Shown here piece by piece: positions 7,196-13,950 of a stretch of DNA of 15,620 nt. Origin of the DNA: Acidimicrobiales bacterium (GTDB lineage Bacteria; Actinomycetota; Acidimicrobiia; Acidimicrobiales; Ilumatobacteraceae); the NCBI GenBank assembly GCA_030830415.1, contig JAURNB010000120.1:1-15620 (forward strand). Reading direction: 5' to 3'. Under the pieces are notes generated by a model. It did not search any database. It worked only from the letters and a program-made list of their open reading frames with translations, and had not been told where the DNA came from. Position numbers and translations under genes: made by a program. Each line of letters starts with the position of its first letter. The stretch's first letter is position 1.

Positions 7196-8272
7196 ATGGA
7201 AAGAGCGATTTCGGAGTTGTTAAGGGAAGCCTTAGGTAACAACTGCGATATTGCTATTGAAGGCCTTGCGCCGATTCCAGGCGGATTTTCACGTGAAACA
7301 TTTAGTTGTACTGCGCTGGTGACCCAAGGGGATGCAAAAGAGGTTTTGCCGCTCATTATTCGCAAAGATCCGCCCGAAGAGGTCTGTATTCTCCAGACCA
7401 GTCGCGCTAACGAACATGAACTTATTGAATCTTTGCGAGCACATACCTCTGTGCCTGTGAGTCGAAGTTACGGATACGAACTCGATCCGGATGTTTTCGG
7501 TAGTGCCGCGATGGTGCTGCAGAGAGCCGACGGAAACGGGAAGACATCACAGTTGTTCAACGATGGTGCTGATGTCGACCAAGCGGAAGAAGTGATGCGG
7601 CATTTGTGTGAAGTGCTAGTGGAATTGCATCAGGCAGATATTGCGGTCATTGACCCGCGAGGAATATTGCAAGATCCGAGAGGAGTAGGAATTCGTACGT
7701 CATCTTGGGATGACTACATGGATTCCACCTTTCAGTACTACCTATCTACGTACGACCAGATTGTGTACGACCCATCGTCCATCATCCTCCTCGATGCGTA
7801 TCTCACATTGCGGCGTCGCAAGCCAAGGCCGCTGCGGCTTTCGGTAGTGCACGGAGACTTCAACCCCGCAAACTTTCTTTATAAAAATGGCAAGGTCTCC
7901 GCACTGATCGACTGGGAAAATTCTCGCATCGGTGACCCGCGCGAAGATTTAGGTTGGATGACCACGATGGATATTTTGAGTAATACACACGTGATGGACT
8001 ATCCCAAAAAAGAAGGTGGGTTCATTTCGTATTACAACAAACTCACTGGATGGGATGTCACAAAAGAAGAAGTCGACTATTTCACTCTTTTTGGTAGTGC
8101 AAATATTGGAGTACCGGTTCAGTCGGCCATTTATCGACGTATTGCTGGAGAGCATCGTCAATTCATGCATCTCTATCTCATCCAGTCATCTGCTCCTGCT
8201 ATTCCGTCAATGGCGCAACTTCTCGGATACCCAGGATCAAATTCAAGTGAAACAACGGGGGCTTCATCATGA
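7196..8272 (+). CDS. APH-family phosphotransferase (ACAD10/11-like kinase fold)
   Basis: A 358-residue protein kinase-like-fold enzyme. The catalytic loop is H219-G-D221-F-N-P-A-N226-F and the metal-binding segment is LIDWENSRIGDPREDLGW with D239; a lysine in LIIRKDPP (K57) is a candidate for the nucleotide-contacting residue. It resembles the aminoglycoside phosphotransferase family members found next to acyl-CoA dehydrogenases and crotonases, which in ACAD10/11 phosphorylate hydroxyacyl-CoA. Its location right after an enoyl-CoA hydratase fits that role better than antibiotic resistance (inference). I placed the start at ATG 7196, just past the crotonase stop; the frame is open back to 7127 inside that gene. 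The end overlaps the next gene by ATGA. Confidence 0.88.
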   Translation: MERAISELLREALGNNCDIAIEGLAPIPGGFSRETFSCTALVTQGDAKEVLPLIIRKDPPEEVCILQTSRANEHELIESLRAHTSVPVSRSYGYELDPDVFGSAAMVLQRADGNGKTSQLFNDGADVDQAEEVMRHLCEVLVELHQADIAVIDPRGILQDPRGVGIRTSSWDDYMDSTFQYYLSTYDQIVYDPSSIILLDAYLTLRRRKPRPLRLSVVHGDFNPANFLYKNGKVSALIDWENSRIGDPREDLGWMTTMDILSNTHVMDYPKKEGGFISYYNKLTGWDVTKEEVDYFTLFGSANIGVPVQSAIYRRIAGEHRQFMHLYLIQSSAPAIPSMAQLLGYPGSNSSETTGASS

Positions 8273-8772
8273 ATACAACACCGAGTATCGACGACCTCCT
8301 AGAGGGTCTCATCTTTGCGCTCAGCGATGAAATTCTTCCCTATCTCACCAATGAAAAGTCACAGGCAACGGCAGTCATGATGCAATCTGTGATTCAAGAG
8401 ATTCGTCAGATGTTGCCTGTATTCGATATTTGTATCGCTGAGGAACATAATCAAATGACCAAGGTGCTACGTGACGTGGCCTCACTGGTTGGCAGCATTA
8501 ATGGTGATGCGGCTACGCGCATTAGCGAGCGAGGTGCAACGTTGGGTGCTGTTGCCGACGTGCCTGTTCCCGAGAAGAAGGATGTTGCTGGCGCGCATCG
8601 TGCTTTGGGTTTTGCTCTCCAAGAAACACTCCGTGACCTAGATGAGTTACAACGTAAAGGTTTCACTGTTGCTAATGATGCTTTAGATACTGTGCGTTCG
8701 TACCTGTATCCGAGTTTTGTTCGTTACGCAAACACTGTTTCCGTTGAAGGCGGAATGGTGGGGCGCGGCTAG
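8269..8772 (+). CDS. Small helical protein linked to the phosphotransferase
   Basis: A 167-residue, mostly alpha-helical soluble protein with no catalytic motif that I recognise. It contains SIDDLLEGLIFALSDEILPYL, then ATAVMMQSVIQEIRQMLPVF, and a later helical stretch ETLRDLDELQRKGF. A possible match is the DUF6285-type proteins that sit beside APH phosphotransferases in actinobacteria, since N-terminal layout and gene context are similar, but I cannot confirm it. The start codon overlaps the phosphotransferase stop (ATGA) and is preceded by GGGGG at 8257-8261, so the two proteins are made together and probably act together, perhaps as enzyme plus accessory subunit (inference). The stop is six bases from the end of the convergent NTF2-like gene. 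Confidence 0.75.
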   Translation: MNTTPSIDDLLEGLIFALSDEILPYLTNEKSQATAVMMQSVIQEIRQMLPVFDICIAEEHNQMTKVLRDVASLVGSINGDAATRISERGATLGAVADVPVPEKKDVAGAHRALGFALQETLRDLDELQRKGFTVANDALDTVRSYLYPSFVRYANTVSVEGGMVGRG

Positions 8773-8778
8773 GTAGTT

Positions 8779-9681
8779 CTAGGCGCCGGGAAGTGAAGCT
8801 GCGTCGTAGTAATCGGCGGCATAAGTGATGAACTGCCCATCGCTACGTTGCACACTTGTGCCTCGTGTAAGAAAAGTGCGTTCGCCGTTGGGCTGAACCA
8901 ATATGTGCTGCCACTCTTGAACAGTTGTAGAACCGTTATTGAGTGCAGGACCCACAGCTTCACGAACAACACCTTTCAATGCGGCAATGTGCGGTGAAAG
9001 CCACGCAGAAATGGCATCGCGTCCGCGGAACTCACCGTGCACTGGGTCGATATATAGCGATTCGGTGGGGTGAAACTGGTTGCAAAGCTCATTGATGTCG
9101 GTTACTCCCCAGTGAAGGTCGGCTACCGAGTGATCGCGCACCCAATTGACCACAGGCACACCAGGAATATCGGCAACAGAACCATCGGGTCCTGGTTGGC
9201 GCATCGATGCAGTGTCGTATACATCGCACGCTTGAGTGATGAACCCGTCAACATAGCGACGCACGCTGACACCTTTGGGAAGCGGAATGCGATCGTCGCC
9301 AAAGACAGCAAACATTTGCCATTCATCAAGAGTCCACGTATCGCTACTGCGAGCAAATACGGCCGAGGGCTGTGTTGGCGTGAACTCAATGAAGTCAATT
9401 TCCTTCATCATGGGAATGAGCCAACCGCGAATATCTTCACGCCCGTACATTGCGCCATAAATCGCATCGAAATACATTGAATCGTTCTCTGCCATGAGGT
9501 CGACCATAAGCGACACGCCGGCATGTTTGTGTTCGGGCAGCCTTAACGCGGGGTGTTCAAACATCTGCAGAATTTCTGTTGCACTGAGCCCGGTAATGCC
9601 AGCACTCACATATTCATTGTCTTCGTTGCGACTATGCCATGCCGACAGGTACTGCTGGATGCACTCGTTAATGTCTTTCAC
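8779..9681 (-). CDS. Protein with two tandem NTF2/SnoaL-like domains
   Basis: A 300-residue protein with a clear internal duplication. Residues 68-160 align with 208-297: DSMYFDAIYGAMYGREDI with ESLYIDPVHGEFRGRDAI, DEWQMFAV with QEWQHILV, and KGVSVRRYVDGFITQ with RGTSVQRSDGQFITY, ending DVYDTASM and DYYDAASL. The pattern (Y-x-D...G-x-x-x-G-R, W-x-x-P, E-W-Q, G-x-S-V-x-R, F-I-T, Y-D) fits the SnoaL-like branch of the NTF2 fold, whose members are cyclases, isomerases or ligand-binding proteins. No signal peptide. The start is GTG, with GGGGG four bases upstream. It lies 33 bases after the TetR gene on the same strand, so the regulator probably controls it as well. Substrate unknown. Confidence 0.82.
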   Translation of the reverse strand: MKDINECIQQYLSAWHSRNEDNEYVSAGITGLSATEILQMFEHPALRLPEHKHAGVSLMVDLMAENDSMYFDAIYGAMYGREDIRGWLIPMMKEIDFIEFTPTQPSAVFARSSDTWTLDEWQMFAVFGDDRIPLPKGVSVRRYVDGFITQACDVYDTASMRQPGPDGSVADIPGVPVVNWVRDHSVADLHWGVTDINELCNQFHPTESLYIDPVHGEFRGRDAISAWLSPHIAALKGVVREAVGPALNNGSTTVQEWQHILVQPNGERTFLTRGTSVQRSDGQFITYAADYYDAASLPGA

Positions 9682-9714
9682 ATTTCCCCCAAAATGTTGA
9701 TAACAGGTATTCGC

Positions 9715-10287
9715 CTATTTTAGTTTATTTTTTTGAATCAGTTTTCCGTAGTGGCCAAGTAGCTCTTCAAGAGATGTGGTTGAGGCAACATGTGGCTGAA
9801 CAATAAAGTTGGCGAGCACCATCGACCCCACTGTGTGAGCCACAATCTCTGCTTCTTTGTGCGACATGCCGAGTTCTTGCACTGACCGATCAATGGCGCC
9901 CCCAATTGCAGGGAAAGCATCTTCAATACTCTTGAACTTCACGCCATTTTGAATGAGCCACAATGCCAAACTAAGTTGCAAATTTAATTCGGCAACAGAT
10001 GACGGCATGGAGAGAGACGCGTTGCGAGCAAGAGTTCGCGTGCGTTGCGAAATGCGTTGGTGAACAATGGTGAAGAGTTCAACTTTTCCGACAAACCAAG
10101 TGGAAATGAACCGGTGATGAACAGTTGCCTTTGCAGCAATGTCGCGAATGGTGATGTCGGCAGGGGAGTTCTTAGCAAGAAGGTCTTCTGCTGCTTGCAG
10201 AAGCAGTTCTTCACATGCAGCTCTGCTGCGACGAGGTGCACGAGGCTTCGCTTTTTGTGGAGATGCTTTTGTGATCGTCGGCACCAT
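9715..10287 (-). CDS. TetR-family transcriptional regulator
   Basis: A 190-residue protein with an N-terminal helix-turn-helix (about residues 43-72, DITIRDIAAKATVHHRFISTWFVGKVELF) and a divergent helical C-terminal ligand domain, standard TetR layout and length. It begins with a basic segment (KASPQKAKPRAPRRSRAA). It is divergent from the ABC exporter and upstream of the NTF2-like gene, so it most likely represses one or both and responds to the exported or bound compound (inference). The ATG at 10287 is the annotated start; a -10 box TACTAT six bases before the next codon (GTG at 10284) suggests the leaderless mRNA may begin at that GTG. The C-terminus IQKNKLK is A/T-rich. Confidence 0.9.
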   Translation of the reverse strand: MVPTITKASPQKAKPRAPRRSRAACEELLLQAAEDLLAKNSPADITIRDIAAKATVHHRFISTWFVGKVELFTIVHQRISQRTRTLARNASLSMPSSVAELNLQLSLALWLIQNGVKFKSIEDAFPAIGGAIDRSVQELGMSHKEAEIVAHTVGSMVLANFIVQPHVASTTSLEELLGHYGKLIQKNKLK

Positions 10288-10289
10288 CT

Positions 10290-10305
10290 CATAGTAGTTG
10301 TTATG
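10290..10305. promoter_or_regulatory. Imperfect dyad between tetR and ABC genes, candidate operator
   Basis: CATAGTAGTTGTTATG has matching CATA/TATG arms with further symmetric A and T positions (10 of 16 bases). It sits between the divergent starts and overlaps both predicted -10 boxes, where a TetR dimer would be expected to bind. The symmetry is weak, so this is only a candidate. Confidence 0.3.
10291..10296 (-). promoter_or_regulatory. -10 box (TACTAT) for the tetR gene
   Basis: On the minus strand TACTAT is followed by GAGATG and then GTG, the second codon of the annotated gene. With six-base spacing it would start a leaderless transcript at that GTG (10284). No SD is seen for either start. 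Confidence 0.4.
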
Positions 10306-10307
10306 GT
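10299..10307 (+). promoter_or_regulatory. Extended -10 (TGt-TATGGT) for the ABC exporter operon
   Basis: TGT-TATGGT is a good TGn-TANNNT match. It ends six bases before the GTG at 10314, which predicts a leaderless mRNA beginning at that codon. It lies only a few bases from the opposing tetR -10 box, so the two promoters cannot easily be occupied together. Confidence 0.5.
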
Positions 10308-10313
10308 GTGAGG

Positions 10314-11234
10314 GTGATTCACGTAGAGCACCTCACCAAAAAATTTGCAGGTTTTACTGCAGTAGACGACCTCAGTTTTACCGTGTCTCCGGGTCACGTA
10401 ACAGGCTTTCTCGGGCCCAATGGTTCCGGAAAAAGTACCACGATGCGGTGCATGATTGGTCTTGACCATGCTCAAGGTGGGTCTGCCACATTCAGCGGTG
10501 TGTCTTACAGCAAATTGACGCAACCATTGCATCGAGTAGGAACACTTCTTGATGCGGGAAATGCTCATAGCGGTCGAAGTGCTCGCAACCATCTCATGTG
10601 GTTGGCGGCAAGCACCGGTATTAATAAATCTCGCGTCGATACTGTTTTGGAACAAGTAGGTCTTGGCGAAGTATCTCGTCGTCGCGTGGGGAAATACTCA
10701 CTGGGTATGAAACAGCGATTGGGTATTGCGTCGGTGCTGCTGGGCGACCCAGAAGTTCTCATTCTCGATGAACCAGTGAATGGTCTTGACCCTGAGGGAA
10801 TTCGCTGGATTCGCGATCTTCTACGCGACTTAGCCAAAGAGGGACGCACGGTTTTGGTGAGTAGTCACTTGCTGTCGGAAATGGCGCTCATTGCCGAAGA
10901 GTTAGTAGTTATTGGCCAGGGCAAACTCATTACCCAGTGCACAGTGGGTGAATTTACGGCACGTTATGCCAAGCAATGGGTGCGAGTAGTGAGCCCGCAA
11001 GTGGATGCTCTCAAACCTCTTGCCGTGGCCCGAGGTGCAACGATGAGCGAAGAAAATGGCGCCATCAACTTCCACGGTATGACGGCCGCAGAACTTGGTG
11101 AACTCGGTGCAACGGCTGGAGTGACCTTCCATGAGTTGTCGCCACAAACTGGTTCACTTGAAGATGCTTTTCTCGATGCCACCGCAAGTTCTGTGCAATA
11201 CCACGGCGCAAAATCTGAAGGGCTGGCTCACTAA
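10314..11234 (+). CDS. ABC transporter ATP-binding protein (ABC-2 exporter type)
   Basis: An ATPase subunit of about 306 residues. Using the numbering from GTG 10308 (two residues longer), Walker A is GPNGSGKST (36-44), the signature is SLGMKQRL (131-138), Walker B is LILDEP (151-156) and the switch histidine is H187 (VSSHLLSEM). LDEPVNGLDPEGI and the C-terminal extension after about residue 215 are typical of DrrA/CcmA-like ATPases paired with ABC-2 permeases, which export drugs, lipids or antibiotics. I chose GTG 10314 because a strong extended -10 box ends six bases before it; GTG 10308 is the alternative. The stop overlaps the permease start (TAATG). Divergent from a TetR gene. The transported compound is unknown. 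Confidence 0.93.
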   Translation: MIHVEHLTKKFAGFTAVDDLSFTVSPGHVTGFLGPNGSGKSTTMRCMIGLDHAQGGSATFSGVSYSKLTQPLHRVGTLLDAGNAHSGRSARNHLMWLAASTGINKSRVDTVLEQVGLGEVSRRRVGKYSLGMKQRLGIASVLLGDPEVLILDEPVNGLDPEGIRWIRDLLRDLAKEGRTVLVSSHLLSEMALIAEELVVIGQGKLITQCTVGEFTARYAKQWVRVVSPQVDALKPLAVARGATMSEENGAINFHGMTAAELGELGATAGVTFHELSPQTGSLEDAFLDATASSVQYHGAKSEGLAH

Positions 11235-12004
11235 TGCTTCATCTTATGAAAAGTGAATTCATCAAGTTGCGCACTTTGCGTTCCACTCTTACAGCAACCT
11301 TTGTTCTCATCGCGTTTCCTATTGCTGTCACGGTACTTTCAGCGATGTTCGCAAAAAGTCCTGGTGAAACAATGGTCATGAAGGTTCTCACTAATACGGG
11401 CACGGTGAGCATGCTGTTGTGCGGTGTGTTGGGGGTTTTTGCAATAGCTCAAGAGTATTCTCAAGGAACCATTCGTATTACCTTTGCTGCCACTCCAACG
11501 CGAATGAAAGTTTTTGCTGCGAAGGCAATTGTTATTTCGTTGTGGGTTGCTATTTCTGTGGCTGTGCTTGAAGGAGTTGGCCTGATAGGGGCAAATTATG
11601 CACTTCACAGACGTGGCTTTGATTTCGGAGTAATTTACAGCCCTAGTATTTTTGACAATTCTAGTGGTCACGGTGATTCTGCTTGGCAGGTGCTGTTTGC
11701 TTTCGGCATAGTGTGCATATTGTTCGCTCTCATTGGGTTCGCACTCGGAGCACTCTTGCGCAGTTCGCCCGGAGCAATTGCGACGCTCATTCTTGTGCCG
11801 CTTTTGGTGGAAGGAATTGTGACGGGCTTGCTGCTCGCTGCTTTTGATATCGATATTTCTCGTAAAACACCGTTCACTGCAGCTATTCGCGCGGTTCAAG
11901 TTGAACCCGATGCTGCGCGTTGGGGGCTCGTGGGCTACTTCTCCATTTGGTGTTTAGTAATTACTGTCATCGCTGCGTTACTCATGAAGCGCCGCGACGC
12001 ATAA
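11234..12004 (+). CDS. ABC-2 type transporter permease
   Basis: A 256-residue membrane protein with about six hydrophobic segments: roughly 19-38, 55-72, 95-120, 150-173, 178-204 and 230-250. The N-terminus MLHLMKSEFIKLRTLRSTLT is the typical amphipathic start of ABC-2 permeases, and EYSQGTIRITFAATPTR just after the second helix matches the E-x-x-x-G-T motif of that family. It forms the membrane channel for the preceding ATPase; the start codon overlaps the ATPase stop by one base, so the two are made together. It probably exports a small molecule or peptide under the TetR regulator. Function as a permease is secure; the substrate is not visible. Confidence 0.92.
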   Translation: MLHLMKSEFIKLRTLRSTLTATFVLIAFPIAVTVLSAMFAKSPGETMVMKVLTNTGTVSMLLCGVLGVFAIAQEYSQGTIRITFAATPTRMKVFAAKAIVISLWVAISVAVLEGVGLIGANYALHRRGFDFGVIYSPSIFDNSSGHGDSAWQVLFAFGIVCILFALIGFALGALLRSSPGAIATLILVPLLVEGIVTGLLLAAFDIDISRKTPFTAAIRAVQVEPDAARWGLVGYFSIWCLVITVIAALLMKRRDA

Positions 12005-12023
12005 GCGGTGAATTGAGTGTCAT

Positions 12024-12030
12024 AAAGGAG
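12024..12030 (+). promoter_or_regulatory. Strong Shine-Dalgarno for the aldo/keto reductase
   Basis: AAAGGAG lies five bases before the ATG at 12036. It is the most classical ribosome binding site in the window and contrasts with the leaderless or GGGGG-type starts of its neighbours. Confidence 0.7.
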
Positions 12031-12035
12031 TCGAA

Positions 12036-13007
12036 ATGAAATACGTCAAACTGGGGAACTCGGGACTCGAAGTATCAAAAATTTGTCTGGGGTGTATGAG
12101 CTTTGGCGAGTCGGGTATGGGTACTCATGCATGGACTCTGAACGAGGAAACAAGTCGCCAATTCATGAAGAAGTCGTTAGATGCGGGCATCAACTTCTTC
12201 GATACAGCAAACGTGTATTCATTGGGTACGAGTGAAGAGTTTGTTGGCCGGGCATTACGCGACTTTGCACTTCGTGATGAAGTGGTAGTAGCTACCAAAG
12301 TGCATGGCACCATGCGTAAAGGCCGTAATGCTGCAGGCCTATCGCGCAAAGCAATTATGACTGAAGTCGACCACAGCCTGCGCCGGCTTGGCATGGACTA
12401 CATCGACTTGTATCAAATTCATCGCTTCGACCCCACCACGCCAATTGAAGAAACCATGGAAGCACTTCACGATGTGGTGAAGGCAGGTAAGGCTCGTTAC
12501 ATCGGTGCTTCGTCGATGTGGGCATGGCAATTTTCAAAGGCACAGTACATTGCTGAGCAACACGGATGGACCAAGTTCATCAGCATGCAAAATCACTACA
12601 ACTTGTTGAACCGTGAAGAAGAACGCGAGATGATGCCGCTCTGTGTTGACCAAGGGGTGGGAGTCATTCCATGGAGCCCTCTTGCGCGAGGTCGTTTAAC
12701 ACGCGATTGGGACAATGCAACATCGCGTTCAGAGACCGATGAATTTGGAAAGGGCCTGTACAAGCCCGAAGATCAAGTGATTGTGGAGCGAGTTGCAGAA
12801 GTTGCCCGCGAACTCGGTGCGCCTCGTGCGCAGGTTGCTCTTGCTTGGGTGCTCTCAAAGTCGTTTGTAACGTCACCCATTGTTGGCGCGACTAAAGATG
12901 CACATATTGACGATGCAATTGCTGCATGTGAATTGCAGTTGAGCGCAGAACATATTGCGCGACTTGAAGAGCCCTACACACCCCATGAATCTGTTGGGTT
13001 CCTATAA
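12036..13007 (+). CDS. Aldo/keto reductase
   Basis: A 323-residue NAD(P)H-dependent oxidoreductase of the AKR barrel fold. The catalytic tetrad is complete: D56 (FFDTANVY), Y61, K88 (VVATKVHG) and H129 (DLYQIHRFD). SMQNHYNLLNREEEREMMPLC and GVGVIPWSPLARGRLT are hallmarks of the YajO/AKR_tas-like group, as is VGATKDAHIDDAI near the C-terminus. It should reduce a carbonyl group to an alcohol in the cytoplasm; the substrate is unknown. Start ATG 12036 is preceded by AAAGGAG. It begins 31 bases after the ABC permease on the same strand, so read-through from that operon is possible. The VOC gene follows after 33 bases with its own promoter. Confidence 0.94.
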   Translation: MKYVKLGNSGLEVSKICLGCMSFGESGMGTHAWTLNEETSRQFMKKSLDAGINFFDTANVYSLGTSEEFVGRALRDFALRDEVVVATKVHGTMRKGRNAAGLSRKAIMTEVDHSLRRLGMDYIDLYQIHRFDPTTPIEETMEALHDVVKAGKARYIGASSMWAWQFSKAQYIAEQHGWTKFISMQNHYNLLNREEEREMMPLCVDQGVGVIPWSPLARGRLTRDWDNATSRSETDEFGKGLYKPEDQVIVERVAEVARELGAPRAQVALAWVLSKSFVTSPIVGATKDAHIDDAIAACELQLSAEHIARLEEPYTPHESVGFL

Positions 13008-13024
13008 GCGGCGTAATTTTCGGC

Positions 13025-13033
13025 TGATAGTGT
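13025..13033 (+). promoter_or_regulatory. Extended -10 (TGa-TAGTGT) for the VOC-family gene
   Basis: TGA-TAGTGT fits TGn-TANNNT and ends seven bases before ATG 13041, predicting a leaderless transcript. The gene has no SD; the bases in between are TTTTCGT. Confidence 0.5.
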
Positions 13034-13040
13034 TTTTCGT

Positions 13041-13433
13041 ATGGCAACCATTCGAGAGATAGTGATTGATTGTATAGACGCCGACGCCATGGCGAAGTTC
13101 TGGGCGGAGGCTCTGGGCTTCACCTTCCTGGGTGCAGCGGGAAGTTACCGAGCACTTGAAGACCCGTCTGGTGGGCCAAAACTCATTATCCAAGAAGTGC
13201 CCGAAGAAAAGACGCAAAAGAATCGCGTGCACTTCGATTTGGAAGCAGTTGATATTCGAGCCGAAGCACTGCGCTTAGAAGCGCTAGGCGCAATACTGCT
13301 CAACGATCGCAAGCCCATTCAGGAGCACCGCACACAATGGATGGTGCTCTGCGACCCTGAAGGGAACGAATTTTGCATCTGCCAAATTGGGAAAATCCCC
13401 GACGGTGACGACGGTTTTCCTGCACCTCAATAA
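13041..13433 (+). CDS. VOC-superfamily (glyoxalase-like) protein
   Basis: A 130-residue protein of the vicinal oxygen chelate fold, Glyoxalase_6-like group. It opens MATIREIVIDCIDADAMAKFW and continues AEALGFTFL, the classic first beta-alpha-beta unit. RVHFDLEAVD (H64) and CDPEGNEFCIC (E110) are the usual metal-ligand positions of the second half. Roles in this group range from lyases and dioxygenases to antibiotic-binding proteins, so the substrate cannot be inferred. The start is supported by an extended -10 box seven bases upstream. A terminator hairpin follows about 33 bases after the stop. Neighbouring aldo/keto reductase and P450 genes hint at small-molecule conversion, but they need not be co-regulated. 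Confidence 0.88.
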   Translation: MATIREIVIDCIDADAMAKFWAEALGFTFLGAAGSYRALEDPSGGPKLIIQEVPEEKTQKNRVHFDLEAVDIRAEALRLEALGAILLNDRKPIQEHRTQWMVLCDPEGNEFCICQIGKIPDGDDGFPAPQ

Positions 13434-13437
13434 CGAG

Positions 13438-13464
13438 GTTTCACCTATGTCTTATAGGTAAAAC
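13438..13464. repeat. Inverted repeat GTTTcACCTAT...ATAGGTaAAAC
   Basis: Arms GTTT-C-ACCTAT (13438-13448) and ATAGGT-A-AAAC (13454-13464) pair except at one position, with a five-base loop GTCTT. The left arm with its flank (CGAGGTTTCACCTA, 13434-13447) matches CGAGCTTTCACCTA at 13877-13890 in 13 of 14 bases. It starts four bases after the VOC stop. It may be an operator or an RNA hairpin; no T-run follows it directly. Confidence 0.7.
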
Positions 13465-13466
13465 AG

Positions 13467-13487
13467 CCTGTATTTACAGGGTTTTTT
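13467..13487 (+). terminator. Intrinsic terminator after the VOC gene
   Basis: The perfect inverted repeat CCTGTA-TT-TACAGG (13467-13480; as RNA more likely five pairs with a four-base loop) is followed by G and six T (13482-13487). It would end transcripts from the VOC gene and lies just upstream of the promoter of the next gene. The stem is short, so termination may be partial. Confidence 0.6.
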
Positions 13488-13490
13488 GAA

Positions 13491-13499
13491 TGATACTCT
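13491..13499 (+). promoter_or_regulatory. Extended -10 (TGa-TACTCT) for the 104-residue gene
   Basis: TGA-TACTCT fits TGn-TANNNT; TTTACA at 13473-13478 could be a -35 with a 15-base spacer. It gives an untranslated leader of about 40 bases, containing the small inverted repeat GGCAG/CTGCC (13510-13514 and 13523-13527), before the GGGGG ribosome site at 13539-13543. Confidence 0.4.
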
Positions 13500-13547
13500 C
13501 GCCATTGTCGGCAGTAAAAGTGCTGCCAAATATCAACTGGGGGAACA

Positions 13548-13862
13548 ATGCCAAGAATTGCGGATGTTTACTATTACGAGCCAGAAGTAGGTCAAGTCAT
13601 GGGAATGTTGGGTCATTTTGCCGAAGCAAAGGCACTCCTGATCAAAGCGGGGGCAGCCGATGTTGTGGTTGCTCAGTCACAAGGCGGTACTAGCCCAGGA
13701 ACTTTTGTCTTTCAAGTGCAGTATGAAAGTGGTGCCACATTTGGTGCAACAATCGATGGGTTGACCACAAATCAAGCCTGGATGGAATTTTGGGCACGTA
13801 TCTCGGAGAACCCTTCTGCAACACTCGTGCGACATGAGATGTTTACAGGCGTCGATATTTAG
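13548..13862 (+). CDS. Hypothetical protein of 104 residues, unrecognised family
   Basis: I do not recognise this protein. It is small, soluble, without signal peptide or membrane segment. The sequence alternates predicted strands and helices (IADVYYYEPEVGQV; HFAEAKALLIKAGAADVVVAQSQ; TFVFQVQYESGATFGATIDGL; QAWMEFWARISE; ATLVRHEMFTGVDI), which would suit a ferredoxin-like or dimeric alpha-beta barrel such as NIPSNAP/ABM-type proteins; this is a guess from pattern only. The ATG has GGGGG four bases upstream. It is framed by two related inverted repeats (13438-13464 and 13880-13936) and is followed 95 bases later by a P450 on the same strand, so a joint role or shared regulation is possible. Confidence 0.75.
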   Translation: MPRIADVYYYEPEVGQVMGMLGHFAEAKALLIKAGAADVVVAQSQGGTSPGTFVFQVQYESGATFGATIDGLTTNQAWMEFWARISENPSATLVRHEMFTGVDI

Positions 13863-13879
13863 TCGTTAGTTCTCGGCGA

Positions 13880-13936
13880 GCTTTCACCTACCTCACAGCA
13901 GACGCATTCTGCTAAAAATAAGGGGTAGGTGAAAGC
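13880..13936. repeat. Long perfect inverted repeat upstream of the P450 gene
   Basis: GCTTTCACCTACC (13880-13892) and GGTAGGTGAAAGC (13924-13936) are perfect 13-base complements. The 31-base interior holds a second perfect dyad, AGCAGA-CGCAT-TCTGCT (13897-13913), followed by AAAAATAAGG. It lies between the stop of the 104-residue gene and the P450 ribosome site at 13946. No T-run follows, so it is not a typical terminator. The arms could be paired operator sites around the P450 promoter, since an A/T-rich -10-like stretch lies inside, or a leader RNA structure. Confidence 0.75.
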
Positions 13937-13945
13937 CGTTCACGA

Positions 13946-13950
13946 GGGGG
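13946..13950 (+). promoter_or_regulatory. GGGGG-type ribosome binding site of the P450 gene
   Basis: GAGGGGG ends seven bases before the GTG at 13958 and is what decides this start. Similar GGGGG runs lie four to seven bases before the genes starting at 8269, 9681 (minus) and 13548. Confidence 0.55.

Noticed and set aside
7196..8272. Aminoglycoside resistance gene
   Set aside because: The kinase fold is shared, but the acyl-CoA gene context and the ACAD10/11-like sequence style argue against an antibiotic substrate.
9984..10655. 223-codon open frame on the minus strand
   Set aside because: It covers both the TetR helix-turn-helix and the ABC Walker A region in other frames; the product is low-complexity with no motif.
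11339..11899. 186-codon open frame on the minus strand
   Set aside because: Antisense shadow of the ABC-2 permease, with composition typical of reverse-frame reading.
13897..13913. AGCAGA/TCTGCT hairpin as terminator of the 104-residue gene
   Set aside because: It is followed by an A-run rather than a T-run on the plus strand, and on the minus strand no T-run follows it either.
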